This document shows positions 16,795-26,304 of a stretch of 55,205 nt of DNA, piece after piece. Numbering within the stretch: the stretch's first letter is position 1; each line of letters opens with the position of its first letter. The notes under the pieces were generated by a model. That model saw only the letters and a program-made list of their open reading frames with translations, did no database searches and was not told the DNA's origin. Made by a program: the position numbers and the translations under genes. The DNA is taken from assembly GCA_013203465.1 (NCBI GenBank), contig JABMNR010000032.1, positions 1 to 55,205 of the forward strand, given 5' to 3'. The stretch comes from Alphaproteobacteria bacterium (GTDB lineage: Bacteria > Pseudomonadota > Alphaproteobacteria > Thalassobaculales > Thalassobaculaceae).

Positions 16795-17162
16795 GAGCTT
16801 TCGACCGCCTTCTCGGGATGCAGGGCGAGGCGGGCGGGCACGTCGACCGTCAGGCCGAGCAGATGGAAGGCGAAGGACTTGCCGTGGCCGTCAAGGTTGA
16901 GGGCGCCGTTGACCCCGCCTTCCAGCACATCGTCGATCACGAAATTCAGCGCTGGTAGATTGGGCAGCTCGTAGCGAGTCACCTTGGTGGCATTCTTGGC
17001 GGCGAAACGGCTGCGTACGACCTCGGGGGTGAGCTGGTCCAGCAGATAAGGCCACGCATCCTCGTGGTAGGGGATCACGCTGATGTTCACCCGGTTGCCC
17101 TTGTCGCCGGTGCGGCCGTGGGCGACCTCGTGCAACGGCACGCGGATGATGGTGTCGTCCAT
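16791..17162 (-). CDS. Small AtuA-associated protein
   Basis: A 123-residue protein, beginning VPLHEVAHGRTGDKGNRVNISVI, that corresponds to the short domain found C-terminal to, or encoded beside, AtuA-type proteins. HGRTGDKGN is its conserved signature. Its ATG overlaps the AtuA-like stop codon by one base (TGATG), so the two are translationally coupled and probably form one complex or pathway. The family is linked to acyclic terpene (citronellol/geranyl) catabolism in Pseudomonas, but the reaction has not been settled to my knowledge. Confidence 0.82.
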   Translation of the reverse strand: MDDTIIRVPLHEVAHGRTGDKGNRVNISVIPYHEDAWPYLLDQLTPEVVRSRFAAKNATKVTRYELPNLPALNFVIDDVLEGGVNGALNLDGHGKSFAFHLLGLTVDVPARLALHPEKAVESS

Positions 17163-18538
17163 CAGATCGTCTCCTCGACCAGCCGGGCGCTCGGTTTCAC
17201 CCGGCCGCGCTCGACCAGGATCGAGGCGGTGGTGACCTGCGGGGCGATGCGATGGCGGACTCCGGCACCGCCGGCCGGACCGGAACAGTAAAGCGACAGC
17301 ACTTCGTCGGCGATCCACTGGGCCATCTGCTTGTCGCCGCCCCGGGTTGCCATGCGCACCCGGAATTCGCCGTCCTCGGGCCAGTCTTGACCCACACGCA
17401 AGTCGCCGCCATCGCCGTCGAAGGTCGCCACCGTGCCGATCAGATCGAACCGCAGTGGCCAGTTGGTGCCGAGATCGCGCACCCGGGTCTTTAGCACCTC
17501 GATCGCCAGCTCGGCCCGCCGCCGCGCGTTCGGCCCAGCATAGGTGATCTCGCCCTCGCCGAGCCAGCCGCCCTCGAAGCTGACGGTAGCCTTCAGGGTC
17601 GGGGGTTTGGGTTTGCCGCGCGCGCCGCTGACCTTGACCCGGTCCGGGCCGATCTCGTCGACGCGAACGCCGGTGACGTCCAACGTCACGTCCGGGGTCA
17701 GGTAGGCCGAGGGATCGTGCACTTCGTACAACAGTTGTTCCTTTACCGTGCGCGCGCTGACCAACCCGCCGGTGGCGTCGGCCTTGCCGATGACCGCCGT
17801 CCCATCGATGGTCACCTCGGCGATCGGGAAGCCGACATGGCCGAAATCCGGGACGTCCTTGTAGCCGGGGTCGGCGAAATAACCGCCGGTGACCTGTGCG
17901 CCGCATTCCAGCAGGTGGCCGACCATGGTGCCGGCGGCGATACGGTCCAGGTCGTCGAGCGGCCAGCCGAATTCATGGATCAACGGGCCGAGGGCCAGGG
18001 CCGGGTCGGCACAGCGGCCGACCACAACCACATCGGCGCCAAGGGCCAAGGCATCGGCGATCGGCTGCGCACCAAGATAAACATTGGCCGCCACCATCCG
18101 GCCCTCCGGCATGGCCAGGCCCTCGACGGGTGTGTGTGCGCGAATGCCGTTCTCGTCGAACACAACGGAGAGATCGTCACCCTCGACCACCGCGACCTTG
18201 AGCCCTTCGATACCGAGCTCACGCGCCATCGCCAGGATGTGGGCGGCCCCACCCATCGGGTTGGCGGCGCCGAAGTTGGAGACGACGCGCACGCCGGCCG
18301 CCTTCGCGTCTTTCAGCACCGGGCGCAGAATGCGGTCGAGATAGGGCGAATACCCGGCGCTCGGGTCCTCGATCCGTGCCTGCTGCGCCAACGCCAGGGT
18401 ACGCTCGGCCAGGGTTTCGTAGATCAAGTACCGCGGACCATCGCGGCGGGCGAGGGTGGCGACGATCGGCACGGCGGCGTCCCACCGGTCACCCGCGAAC
18501 CCGGCCCCGCAGCCGATATGAACGGTTTTGCCCGACAC
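17162..18538 (-). CDS. AtuA-family protein (acyclic terpene utilisation, DUF1446)
   Basis: 458 residues matching the AtuA/DUF1446 family: HIGCGAGFAGDRWDAAVP at the N-terminus, DGPRYLIYETLAERTLALAQ, VRVVSNFGAANPMGGA, and DVVVVGRCADPALALGPLIHEFGWP. The GTG start at 18538 is chosen because AGGAGG lies six bases upstream; the TTG at 18556 precedes that site. Family members occur with acyl-CoA metabolism genes and are required for citronellol and geraniol use in Pseudomonas, with an unknown molecular role. No geranyl-CoA carboxylase genes lie beside it here, so a different acyl-CoA substrate is possible. Confidence 0.85.
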   Translation of the reverse strand: MSGKTVHIGCGAGFAGDRWDAAVPIVATLARRDGPRYLIYETLAERTLALAQQARIEDPSAGYSPYLDRILRPVLKDAKAAGVRVVSNFGAANPMGGAAHILAMARELGIEGLKVAVVEGDDLSVVFDENGIRAHTPVEGLAMPEGRMVAANVYLGAQPIADALALGADVVVVGRCADPALALGPLIHEFGWPLDDLDRIAAGTMVGHLLECGAQVTGGYFADPGYKDVPDFGHVGFPIAEVTIDGTAVIGKADATGGLVSARTVKEQLLYEVHDPSAYLTPDVTLDVTGVRVDEIGPDRVKVSGARGKPKPPTLKATVSFEGGWLGEGEITYAGPNARRRAELAIEVLKTRVRDLGTNWPLRFDLIGTVATFDGDGGDLRVGQDWPEDGEFRVRMATRGGDKQMAQWIADEVLSLYCSGPAGGAGVRHRIAPQVTTASILVERGRVKPSARLVEETI

Positions 18539-18604
18539 CTGTGTCCTCCTGTTCAAACCGGGCGTAAGCCTAGCCCAGGAGCGGGAATGAGGACCAGGAA
18601 ATCG

Positions 18605-19771
18605 CTAGGCCTGCACCAGCAGCGAGGTGCCGTACATCAGAACAAGGCCGAGCGCGCCGCCGGACAGCGAGGCGACGGCCGAAGACGCGCCCGCCATCTG
18701 CGCCTGACGCTGGATCAGCCAGCTGACTTGGACGATCACTTGCAGGATGGCACCGGCGCCGACCGCCAACGCGAGTGCGGCCCAATGCGGGCTGAAGGCG
18801 AAGGCACCGAGCCAGATGCCGAACACCGCCGGCAGGCCGGCCAGCAACGCCAAGCCGCCAAGCAGAACGATGGATGGCCGCTGTTTGGTCAACGGCGCGA
18901 CAATGCCGACGCCTTCGGTGATGTTGTGCAAGGTGAACCCGATCACGAGATAGGAGCCCAGGGCGGCGGCACCGGTGGCGAAGGCGCTGCCGATCGCCAG
19001 CCCTTCGCCGAAATTGTGCAACCCGATGCCGACGGCGATCGAGACCGCCAGGGTGATTGGCGCGTAGGGCGCGCCGGTACGCTGGCCGATCGCGAACAGA
19101 GCAGCGGCGGTGGCGGCGGCGACCAGCCAGACCAACTCGACAATGGAAAACGGCGCCGCGGCCGCCTCGGCCAGCTCCAGGGCCTCGGCCATGGTGTCGA
19201 CGAGCAGGAACGCCAGTAATCCCACAGTCAGCGCGAGGGTGAAGGTCATGGTGTTGACGCTGGCGGAGCGCAGGGCGGGGAAGAACAACATGCCCAGGAC
19301 GACCGGAACCACACCGACGAACACGCCAACCAGGGCGTAGGTCACGAGCATATCGCGATCGGGCCGCGGCGTGGCGACGGCGACATCGATGGTGTGCTCG
19401 AAGGTCACACCGGTCCCGGTGATCAGCGTGATGTGATGGGTTTCGCCAAGCACCCAGGGGTAGGGGATATCGATCCAGGCCTGGTTCAGGCGGGCGAGTG
19501 AACCCTCCGGCTCTTGGTGGAACCGCCAATAGGCGCCGTCGACCTGCACTTGCGCCAACACCATCGGCTCGGTGCCGCCGGCCCGTATCAGCAGCTTGAT
19601 GCCGTTGTCATCGAGCACCGTGCGCTCGACCGTCAGCTCCTCCACCGGCGGCACCCCGCCACCCAGATTGGCCAGCGGGTCCAGGGTTACGAAGGCCCAG
19701 GCGACGAGCGCGATGAGCGCGGTCGGCAGGGCGACCCAGAGCGCGCGGGTCGCGGCGCTATCGCCGGTCAT
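18605..19771 (-). CDS. ZIP-family metal transporter with an extra extracytoplasmic domain
   Basis: 388 residues. A first membrane helix (about 10-30) is followed by a beta-rich extracytoplasmic region (45-138), then about eight helices of a ZIP transporter. The two metal-site motifs are HNFGEG (252-257) and HNITEG (282-287). ZIP proteins bring Zn, Fe or Mn into the cytoplasm. The N-terminal domain is not part of ordinary ZIP proteins and contains YWRFHQEPEG and GETHHITL with possible metal-binding histidines. The start at 19771 overlaps the stop of the multicopper oxidase gene in an ATGA, so it is the second gene of a coupled pair. This suggests a metal-oxidation-plus-uptake unit, by analogy with ferroxidase-permease pairs. 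Confidence 0.85.
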   Translation of the reverse strand: MTGDSAATRALWVALPTALIALVAWAFVTLDPLANLGGGVPPVEELTVERTVLDDNGIKLLIRAGGTEPMVLAQVQVDGAYWRFHQEPEGSLARLNQAWIDIPYPWVLGETHHITLITGTGVTFEHTIDVAVATPRPDRDMLVTYALVGVFVGVVPVVLGMLFFPALRSASVNTMTFTLALTVGLLAFLLVDTMAEALELAEAAAAPFSIVELVWLVAAATAAALFAIGQRTGAPYAPITLAVSIAVGIGLHNFGEGLAIGSAFATGAAALGSYLVIGFTLHNITEGVGIVAPLTKQRPSIVLLGGLALLAGLPAVFGIWLGAFAFSPHWAALALAVGAGAILQVIVQVSWLIQRQAQMAGASSAVASLSGGALGLVLMYGTSLLVQA

Positions 19772-20847
19772 GCCCGCACCTCGAAGAAGCTCATCCAGCC
19801 CAACTCCACGAACTCGGATTGATGGGCGTGGAACATGTAGCGGCCGGGCTCGAAGCCGGCGAACGAGATCTCGATGATTCCGCGCTGCGCCTGGCACTGC
19901 ATGATGGTGTCGACGGTGCGCAGGGTCGGTGTCAGCGTCGTGCCGTGGTCGTAGTAGTCGAAGAAATTGGCGTGCAGGTGGAAGGAGTTGATCGGATCGA
20001 ACTCGGTTACGTTGACCAGGTAGATGCGGACGGGACGGTCCCGGTCGATCACGATCGGTTTCTTGGCGTAGGCGTGGGCGATGGTGTTGACGGCGTAGAC
20101 CTCGTTTTCCTCGTCGAAATTAGTGTCGAAGCCGTTCATCACCATGACCATCTCCTGCCAGCGCATGTTCTCCGGCGATCCAAGCAGGCGGGATCGAGCG
20201 ACCTCCACCGCGTCGGGATGACGGGCCGGGTCGGGGTCGATGATGAAGGTGCCGTAAAGCCCCTTGTGGATATGCCGCTTCAGCGGCACGGAATGGCAAT
20301 GATAGAGGTGGCAGCCGAACGGGAAGGCGTTGAATTCGTAGATGAACTCGCCGCCCGGCTCCACTTCGCCGGCACCGAGGATGCCATCCATGCTGGCGCC
20401 GTGAATGCCGTGGAAATGCATGGTATGCGGCATCGAGCCGTGATTCCGGAACACGATGCGTAGCCGCTCGCCCTCGGTGGCGCGCAGCGTCGGGCCAGGG
20501 ACGCGACCGTTGTAGGTCCAGGCAGGAAAATAGATGCCGGGCGCGATCTCGATCTCCTTGTCCTCGGCCGTGACCTCGAACGTCCGGACCGTCCGGCCGT
20601 CGGCATCGACACGGGTGGTCCCGGTGTCCCAATCGGTCAGGATGTCGTGCGGGTCGAAGCCGTTGGCGGCGTTGTCGACCTCGCCGACCGTCATCATCAC
20701 GCCGGGAGCATGAGTGCGCGAAGCGCCGCTGTGCGCTGATCCGCCGTGCGCCGGGCCGCTTTGCGCGCGCGCCGCCGTGATCCCGAACAACGAGCCGAGG
20801 AGGCTACCGCCAAGCAAGCCCCGGCGGCTCGGGCGAAAGAGATTCAT
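19768..20847 (-). CDS. Two-domain multicopper oxidase, Tat-exported
   Basis: 359 residues with a twin-arginine signal (SRRGLLGG then a hydrophobic stretch to AARA). Four HxH motifs of a trinuclear copper site are present: HFH (144-146), HCH (183-185), HLH (290-292) and HAH (340-342). A type 1 copper is supported in the first domain only, by C184, H192 and an axial-position Leu197 in HIHKGLYG. The second domain lacks the cysteine. This is the two-domain laccase-like arrangement rather than nitrite reductase NirK, which lacks the four HxH motifs. AGGAAG lies upstream of the ATG. The ZIP transporter gene is translationally coupled downstream. A role in oxidising a metal ion in the periplasm is inference. 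Confidence 0.85.
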   Translation of the reverse strand: MNLFRPSRRGLLGGSLLGSLFGITAARAQSGPAHGGSAHSGASRTHAPGVMMTVGEVDNAANGFDPHDILTDWDTGTTRVDADGRTVRTFEVTAEDKEIEIAPGIYFPAWTYNGRVPGPTLRATEGERLRIVFRNHGSMPHTMHFHGIHGASMDGILGAGEVEPGGEFIYEFNAFPFGCHLYHCHSVPLKRHIHKGLYGTFIIDPDPARHPDAVEVARSRLLGSPENMRWQEMVMVMNGFDTNFDEENEVYAVNTIAHAYAKKPIVIDRDRPVRIYLVNVTEFDPINSFHLHANFFDYYDHGTTLTPTLRTVDTIMQCQAQRGIIEISFAGFEPGRYMFHAHQSEFVELGWMSFFEVRA

Positions 20848-21094
20848 GGTGTGGCTTCCTTGTCTCAGGGCTTAAAGTTAGACAAAGCTAAAAATGGAAG
20901 CTTACACTCAGTTCTGTCAATGGGAATGATGATCGGGAGCGGAGGCGCGCGCCGCCGATGATGGAATCCAAGCTGTCCAGGGCGGGCGCGAGGGCTTGGA
21001 TCGTCGCCGGTGGCGACCAAGATGACGCCACCGCCAAGGAGAGCGACGGTTCGACGTCAAACGACTTTCAAAAGCGCCTGAACCCCATCTTATC
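20848..21094. other. Intergenic region with possible promoter for the oxidase-ZIP pair
   Basis: No gene is supported here. Reading leftward, TTGACA (20915-20920) is a perfect -35 hexamer facing the multicopper oxidase, but no good -10 element follows at 17 bases; the spacing region is AT-rich and holds the small dyad TTAG/CTAA. An elongated spacer of the MerR-regulator kind is possible. The 20950-21094 part shows nothing beyond a short stretch before the convergently placed HpxZ-like stop. Confidence 0.3.
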
Positions 21095-21499
21095 TCACCA
21101 CGCCGGCCTGCCGTCGGTCATCGAGACGTGCGCCGCCACTACTTTCCAGCCGACGTCGGGGAAGTTCACCCAGGTCTGGCTCTGGCGGCCGATCAGATCC
21201 TTGTCCCGCACCTTGAACTCCAGGTTCACCGTCGCGAAAATATGCCCGAGGGTAAGGATTTCCAGGCGCAGGCGCTTTTCCTTGATGCCGGGGCCGGGCT
21301 TGCGGTTGACCCGGTGCTGGTGGATCGCGTCGAAGCCGTAGCCCATCTCGTTCATGGCGTAGCGGATGGTGTGTGGGCTGTTCCAGAACGTGTCATCCAA
21401 GGCATCGACGTCCTTGTTCGTCAGCGCGGCCTCGTAGCGTTCGAACTTGGCGCGCACGGCGTCCATCACCTCGGGGATGTTGGGCGTGAGGTCTTCCAT
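21095..21499 (-). CDS. HpxZ/AtzH-like protein (DUF3225)
   Basis: A 134-residue NTF2-like-fold protein: MDAVRAKFERYEAALTNKDVDALDDTFW, RYAMNEMGYGFDAI, then TLGHIFATVNLEFK and SQTWVNFPDVGWKVVAAHVS. This matches HpxZ of oxalurate catabolism and AtzH of cyanuric-acid degradation, small proteins encoded beside amidohydrolases of the amidase-signature family. Its exact role is not firmly established. The ATG at 21499 overlaps the amidase stop by one base, so the two are coupled, as in the hpx and atz loci. Here they sit at the tail of an acyl-CoA dehydrogenase operon. I leave the symbol blank because the pathway is not the same. Confidence 0.8.
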   Translation of the reverse strand: MEDLTPNIPEVMDAVRAKFERYEAALTNKDVDALDDTFWNSPHTIRYAMNEMGYGFDAIHQHRVNRKPGPGIKEKRLRLEILTLGHIFATVNLEFKVRDKDLIGRQSQTWVNFPDVGWKVVAAHVSMTDGRPAW

Positions 21500-22674
21500 C
21501 AATATGTCTCCAGGGCTTCGGCCACGGTGGCGAGTGCAAGGTCTTCCCCCCGCGCGGCGAGCAGGGACAGACCCACCGGCAGGCCGCCGATGTTGGCGCC
21601 GGGAATGCTGATTTGCGGGACCCCGGTCAATCCACCATGGGCGCACAGGCACAGGATCGCTTCGCGCACCGCGTTCTGGTCGGGCAGGGGCAGTTCCTTG
21701 GGCGGGGCGGGAAACGGCGTGGTCGGCATCGCCAGCACGGTACCGGGCGGCAACAGGTAATCAAGCCGAGCCCGCGCCTCGCGCCGCATCAGGCTGGCCC
21801 AGCCGGCGTCGGCGTCGGTGATCGACGCACCCAGCATCAGCCCGCGCACCACGTTGAAGGCGAGGGCCGGGTTGTCACGCTCGACCCAGGGTTTGAAGGT
21901 CTCCCAGGCCTCGCGCGGTTGCAGCGTGCGCTGCGCCCGGCCCCAGACCGATAGACCTTGTGGCGCCAGCATCTCCTCGCGCACGTCACCGATCATGGCG
22001 GCGAGGCGGTCGAGCATCGGGCGTAGGGCATCGGCGGTCGCGGGCTCGACGAAGCCAAAGGCGTCGACCGCGACAATCAGGCGATTGGGCAGGGCGGCGG
22101 GGGCCGCTTTGCCGAACATCACCTCGGAAACCCGGCGAAAGGTGGCGGCGTCGCGGGTGAACCAGCCGGTGGTGTCGGCGCTCGGTGCCTGCGGCAGCAT
22201 GCCATCGAGCGGCAGGGCGCCATGGGTCGGCCGGATGCCGTAGAGCCCGCAGAAGCTGGCCGGGACCCGGACCGAGCCGCCGGTGTCGGTGCCGATCGCG
22301 GTATCGCACAACCCGGCGGCCACCGCCGCCGCCGAGCCGGAGGACGATCCACCGGGCACCCGATCGGGCGCTTGGGTGTTGCGCGGCGTACCGAAAAACA
22401 CGTTCTCGCCGAGGATGCCGAGCGACACCTCGTCGGTGATGGTTTTGCCGATCAGGCTGGCGCCACCGTCAAGCAGCCGTTGCACCGCCCAGGCGTGGGC
22501 GGTCGGCACCGGGTTCTGGCGCGCGAAGTCCGGGTTGCCCCCGCCGGTCGGCCGACCCGCCACGTCGAACAGGTCCTTGGCGGCGAACGTCAGCCCCGAC
22601 AATGGCCCGTCGGCGGCGCCGTCGATGCGGAATGTCTGTCCCGGTACGAAGGCACCGATGTCGTCGTCGGTCAT
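21499..22674 (-). CDS. Amidase-signature family hydrolase
   Basis: 391 residues with the amidase signature: catalytic Lys33 in FAAKDLFDV, the glycine-serine stretch PGGSSSGSAAAVAAG with cis-Ser S110, and the nucleophile S134 in GTDTGGSVRVPAS, 24 residues apart as in the family. It is shorter than AtzF- or GatA-like enzymes (450-600), closer to plain amidases and to AtzE-type hydrolases. It should cleave an amide or carbamoyl bond in the cytoplasm. The start at 22674 has GGGAGG upstream. It follows three acyl-CoA dehydrogenase genes and precedes the HpxZ-like gene, suggesting that the operon degrades a nitrogen-containing carboxylic acid or an amide of one. Confidence 0.85.
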   Translation of the reverse strand: MTDDDIGAFVPGQTFRIDGAADGPLSGLTFAAKDLFDVAGRPTGGGNPDFARQNPVPTAHAWAVQRLLDGGASLIGKTITDEVSLGILGENVFFGTPRNTQAPDRVPGGSSSGSAAAVAAGLCDTAIGTDTGGSVRVPASFCGLYGIRPTHGALPLDGMLPQAPSADTTGWFTRDAATFRRVSEVMFGKAAPAALPNRLIVAVDAFGFVEPATADALRPMLDRLAAMIGDVREEMLAPQGLSVWGRAQRTLQPREAWETFKPWVERDNPALAFNVVRGLMLGASITDADAGWASLMRREARARLDYLLPPGTVLAMPTTPFPAPPKELPLPDQNAVREAILCLCAHGGLTGVPQISIPGANIGGLPVGLSLLAARGEDLALATVAEALETY

Positions 22675-22694
22675 GGCAGCCTCCCGGCCTGGGA

Positions 22695-23900
<1,206 letters not shown>

Positions 23901-23922
23901 GGGTGTCCTCCTATGGCGGCGC

Positions 23923-25056
23923 TTAGCCGAGAGTGGCGAAGCGGCGCAGGTGATGGGCGGCGTTGCCGAAGCTCGTATCGATGATCCGCAGCCGCTTGAA
24001 ATAGTGACCCACGGCCATTTCGTTGGTCATGCCCATGCCGCCGTGCAACTGCACCGCCTCCTCGCCGATCATCTTGCCGGCGCGGCCGATCTCGGCCTTG
24101 ATTGCCGACGCGGCACGGGACCGCTCGGCCCCGAAGGTGGCGTCCATGGCCCCGGCGGCGCGGTAGCACAGCGCGCGGGCAAACTCACTGGCCGACAGCA
24201 TCTCCACCGCCCGGTGTTGCAGCACTTGAAAGCTGCCAAGCGGGCGGCCGAACTGTTCGCGGGTTTTCATATACTCGGCGGTCAGTTGGACGGTGGCGCC
24301 CATGGCCCCCACCGCCTCGGCCGACAGGGCGACGCAGGCCCGGTCGATTACCGGCTCCAGAACATCAAACGCGCCGCCAACCGGGCCGAGCACCGCATCG
24401 CCGGAAACGGATACATCGTCGAGGATCACATCGGCACCGCGCAATCCGTCGATCGTGGGATAGGGACGGCGGGTGACTCCGGCGATCGCGGAGTCGACCA
24501 GGAACAGGGTGATCCCGTCACGGTCGGCCTCGGCGCCGCCGGTACGCGCCGAGACGATCAGCCGGTCGGCGCTGTCACCGTGCAACACCACCGCCTTGTG
24601 TCCGGAAAGCCGCCATCCACCCTTGCCGTCGGGTGCGGCCGTGGTGCCAACCCGGCTCAGGTCGTAGCGACTGGTCGGCTCACCATGGGCCAGCGCCAGG
24701 GTCATCTTGCCCTCGGCTACGGCGGGCAACAGCTCCGTGGCCTTGGCCTCGTCCGCCCGCGCGATGGTCTCGGCGCCCAGCACGACGCTGGCGACGAAGG
24801 GTTCGACCACCAGCGACCGGCCGAAATGCTCCATCATCAAGGCGAGATCGACCGTCGTGCCGCCAAGGCCGCCATGCTCCTCGGCGATCGGCAAGGCCAG
24901 CCAGCCAAGCTCGGCGAATTCGGCCCAAATCGCCGGTGACCAACCCCGATCCTCGGCCATGATCCGGCGGCGCGCGTCGAAGGCGTATTTATCGTCGAGA
25001 AACCGGGCGATGCTGTCGGCCAATTGGCGCTGATCGTCGGTCAGGGCGAAACTCAT
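23923..25056 (-). CDS. Acyl-CoA dehydrogenase, likely partner of the 25095 enzyme
   Basis: 377 residues: N-terminal [40 protein letters not shown], a central [15 protein letters not shown] region, and [37 protein letters not shown] at the C-terminus. The usual EGT glutamate region reads DTSFGNAA, with no acidic residue. Together with the adjacent 399-residue dehydrogenase this resembles heteromeric acyl-CoA dehydrogenases of steroid side-chain degradation (FadE28-FadE29 type), in which two unlike subunits build one active site. GGAG lies upstream of the start. Intergenic gaps of 22 and 38 bp on either side support co-transcription. Confidence 0.88.
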   Translation of the reverse strand: MSFALTDDQRQLADSIARFLDDKYAFDARRRIMAEDRGWSPAIWAEFAELGWLALPIAEEHGGLGGTTVDLALMMEHFGRSLVVEPFVASVVLGAETIARADEAKATELLPAVAEGKMTLALAHGEPTSRYDLSRVGTTAAPDGKGGWRLSGHKAVVLHGDSADRLIVSARTGGAEADRDGITLFLVDSAIAGVTRRPYPTIDGLRGADVILDDVSVSGDAVLGPVGGAFDVLEPVIDRACVALSAEAVGAMGATVQLTAEYMKTREQFGRPLGSFQVLQHRAVEMLSASEFARALCYRAAGAMDATFGAERSRAASAIKAEIGRAGKMIGEEAVQLHGGMGMTNEMAVGHYFKRLRIIDTSFGNAAHHLRRFATLG

Positions 25057-25094
25057 GGGCGTCGGCTCCGGGTCGGACGTACGAGCGAATGGGG

Positions 25095-26294
25095 CTACAG
25101 CCCCAGCACCATCTTGGCGATGATGTTCTTCTGGATTTCGTTCGATCCGCCGTAGATCGAGGCCTTGCGCCAGTTGAAATACAGTGGCGCCAGGGCCGGG
25201 CCGTAGTCGGGGCCGACCGGTTCCTCGTTCCAGCCGTCCTCGCGGAAGGCTTCCGGTTGGAATGGGGCGGCATAGGGCCCGATCGCTTCCATCAACAGCT
25301 CGGTCAGGCCCTGCTGCACCTCGGTGCCCTTGATCTTGAGGAACGAGGCCTCGGGGCCGGGGTCCTTGCCGGCGCTCTCGGCGTACAGCGTGCGAAGAAC
25401 CAGGCTTTCCAACGCCAACAAATCGATTTCGATCTGGGCCAGGCGCCGCGCAAAATCGCCGTCCTCGATCAGCGGCCGTCCGTCCGACATCTCGGCCCTG
25501 GCGATCGCCTTGAGCTTCCGCAGTTGCGCTTTGGAACGGCCGACGGCGGCGATGCTGGTGCGTTCGTGGCCGAGCAAGTACTTAGCGTAGGTCCATCCCT
25601 GGTCTTCGTCGCCGATGCGGTTGGCGACGGGTACCCGCACGTCGTCCAGGAACACGCTGTTGATCTCGACCCCGCCGTCGATGGTGGTGATCGGGGTGAC
25701 CGAGACGCCGGGGGTCTTCATGTCGATCAGCAGGAAGGTGATGCCTTCCTGGCGCTTGCCGGTATCGGCGGTGCGCACCAGGGTGAACATCCAGTCGGCG
25801 TGTTGCGCCAGCGTGGTCCAGGTCTTCTGGCCGTTCACCACGTAATGGTCGCCATCCAGCACCGCCTTGGTGCGCAGCGACGCGAGATCGGAGCCGGAAC
25901 CGGGCTCGGAATAGCCCTGACACCACCAATCCTCGGAGCTTAGTATCCGTGGCAGGAAGCGAGCCTTCTGTTCGTCGTTGCCGAATTTCATGATCACCGG
26001 CGCCACCATGGTCACGCCGAACGGGATCACCATGGGCGCGCCAGCCAGCGCGCATTCCTCGTCGAAGATGTGCTTCCGCATCGGCGTCCAGCCGGTGCCG
26101 CCATGCTCGGCCGGCCAGTTCGGCGCCATCCAGCCGCGCGCGTGCAGGATTTTCTGCCAGCGGACGTGATCGTCCTTGGCCAACCGGAAGCCGTTGGCGG
26201 TCTTCTTGGCGATGTCCGGCGGCAGTTTCTCGGCGAGGAAGCCGCGCACCTCCTGGCGGAACGCCTCATCCTCCGGTGACAGCACGATCTCCAT
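25095..26294 (-). CDS. Acyl-CoA dehydrogenase, IYGGSNEIQ type
   Basis: 399 residues with WMAPNWPAEHGGTGWTPMRKHIF, QGYSEPGSGSDLASLRTKA (substrate and flavin loop), VNGQKTWTTLAQHADWMF, and the C-terminal KASIYGGSNEIQKNIIAKMVLGL. The catalytic EGT/EGS motif is GGS here, so the Glu equivalent to MCAD E376 is missing; related enzymes use a base elsewhere or act as part of a heteromer. AGGAGG stands upstream. It is the second gene of the operon after thiolase (10-bp gap) and is followed by the 377-residue dehydrogenase, its likely partner. Confidence 0.9.
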   Translation of the reverse strand: MEIVLSPEDEAFRQEVRGFLAEKLPPDIAKKTANGFRLAKDDHVRWQKILHARGWMAPNWPAEHGGTGWTPMRKHIFDEECALAGAPMVIPFGVTMVAPVIMKFGNDEQKARFLPRILSSEDWWCQGYSEPGSGSDLASLRTKAVLDGDHYVVNGQKTWTTLAQHADWMFTLVRTADTGKRQEGITFLLIDMKTPGVSVTPITTIDGGVEINSVFLDDVRVPVANRIGDEDQGWTYAKYLLGHERTSIAAVGRSKAQLRKLKAIARAEMSDGRPLIEDGDFARRLAQIEIDLLALESLVLRTLYAESAGKDPGPEASFLKIKGTEVQQGLTELLMEAIGPYAAPFQPEAFREDGWNEEPVGPDYGPALAPLYFNWRKASIYGGSNEIQKNIIAKMVLGL

Positions 26295-26304
26295 GTCGGC
26301 CTCC

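Noticed and set aside
17717-19219. 500-residue rightward open frame
   Set aside because: It spans antisense to both the AtuA-like and ZIP genes, which are strongly supported.
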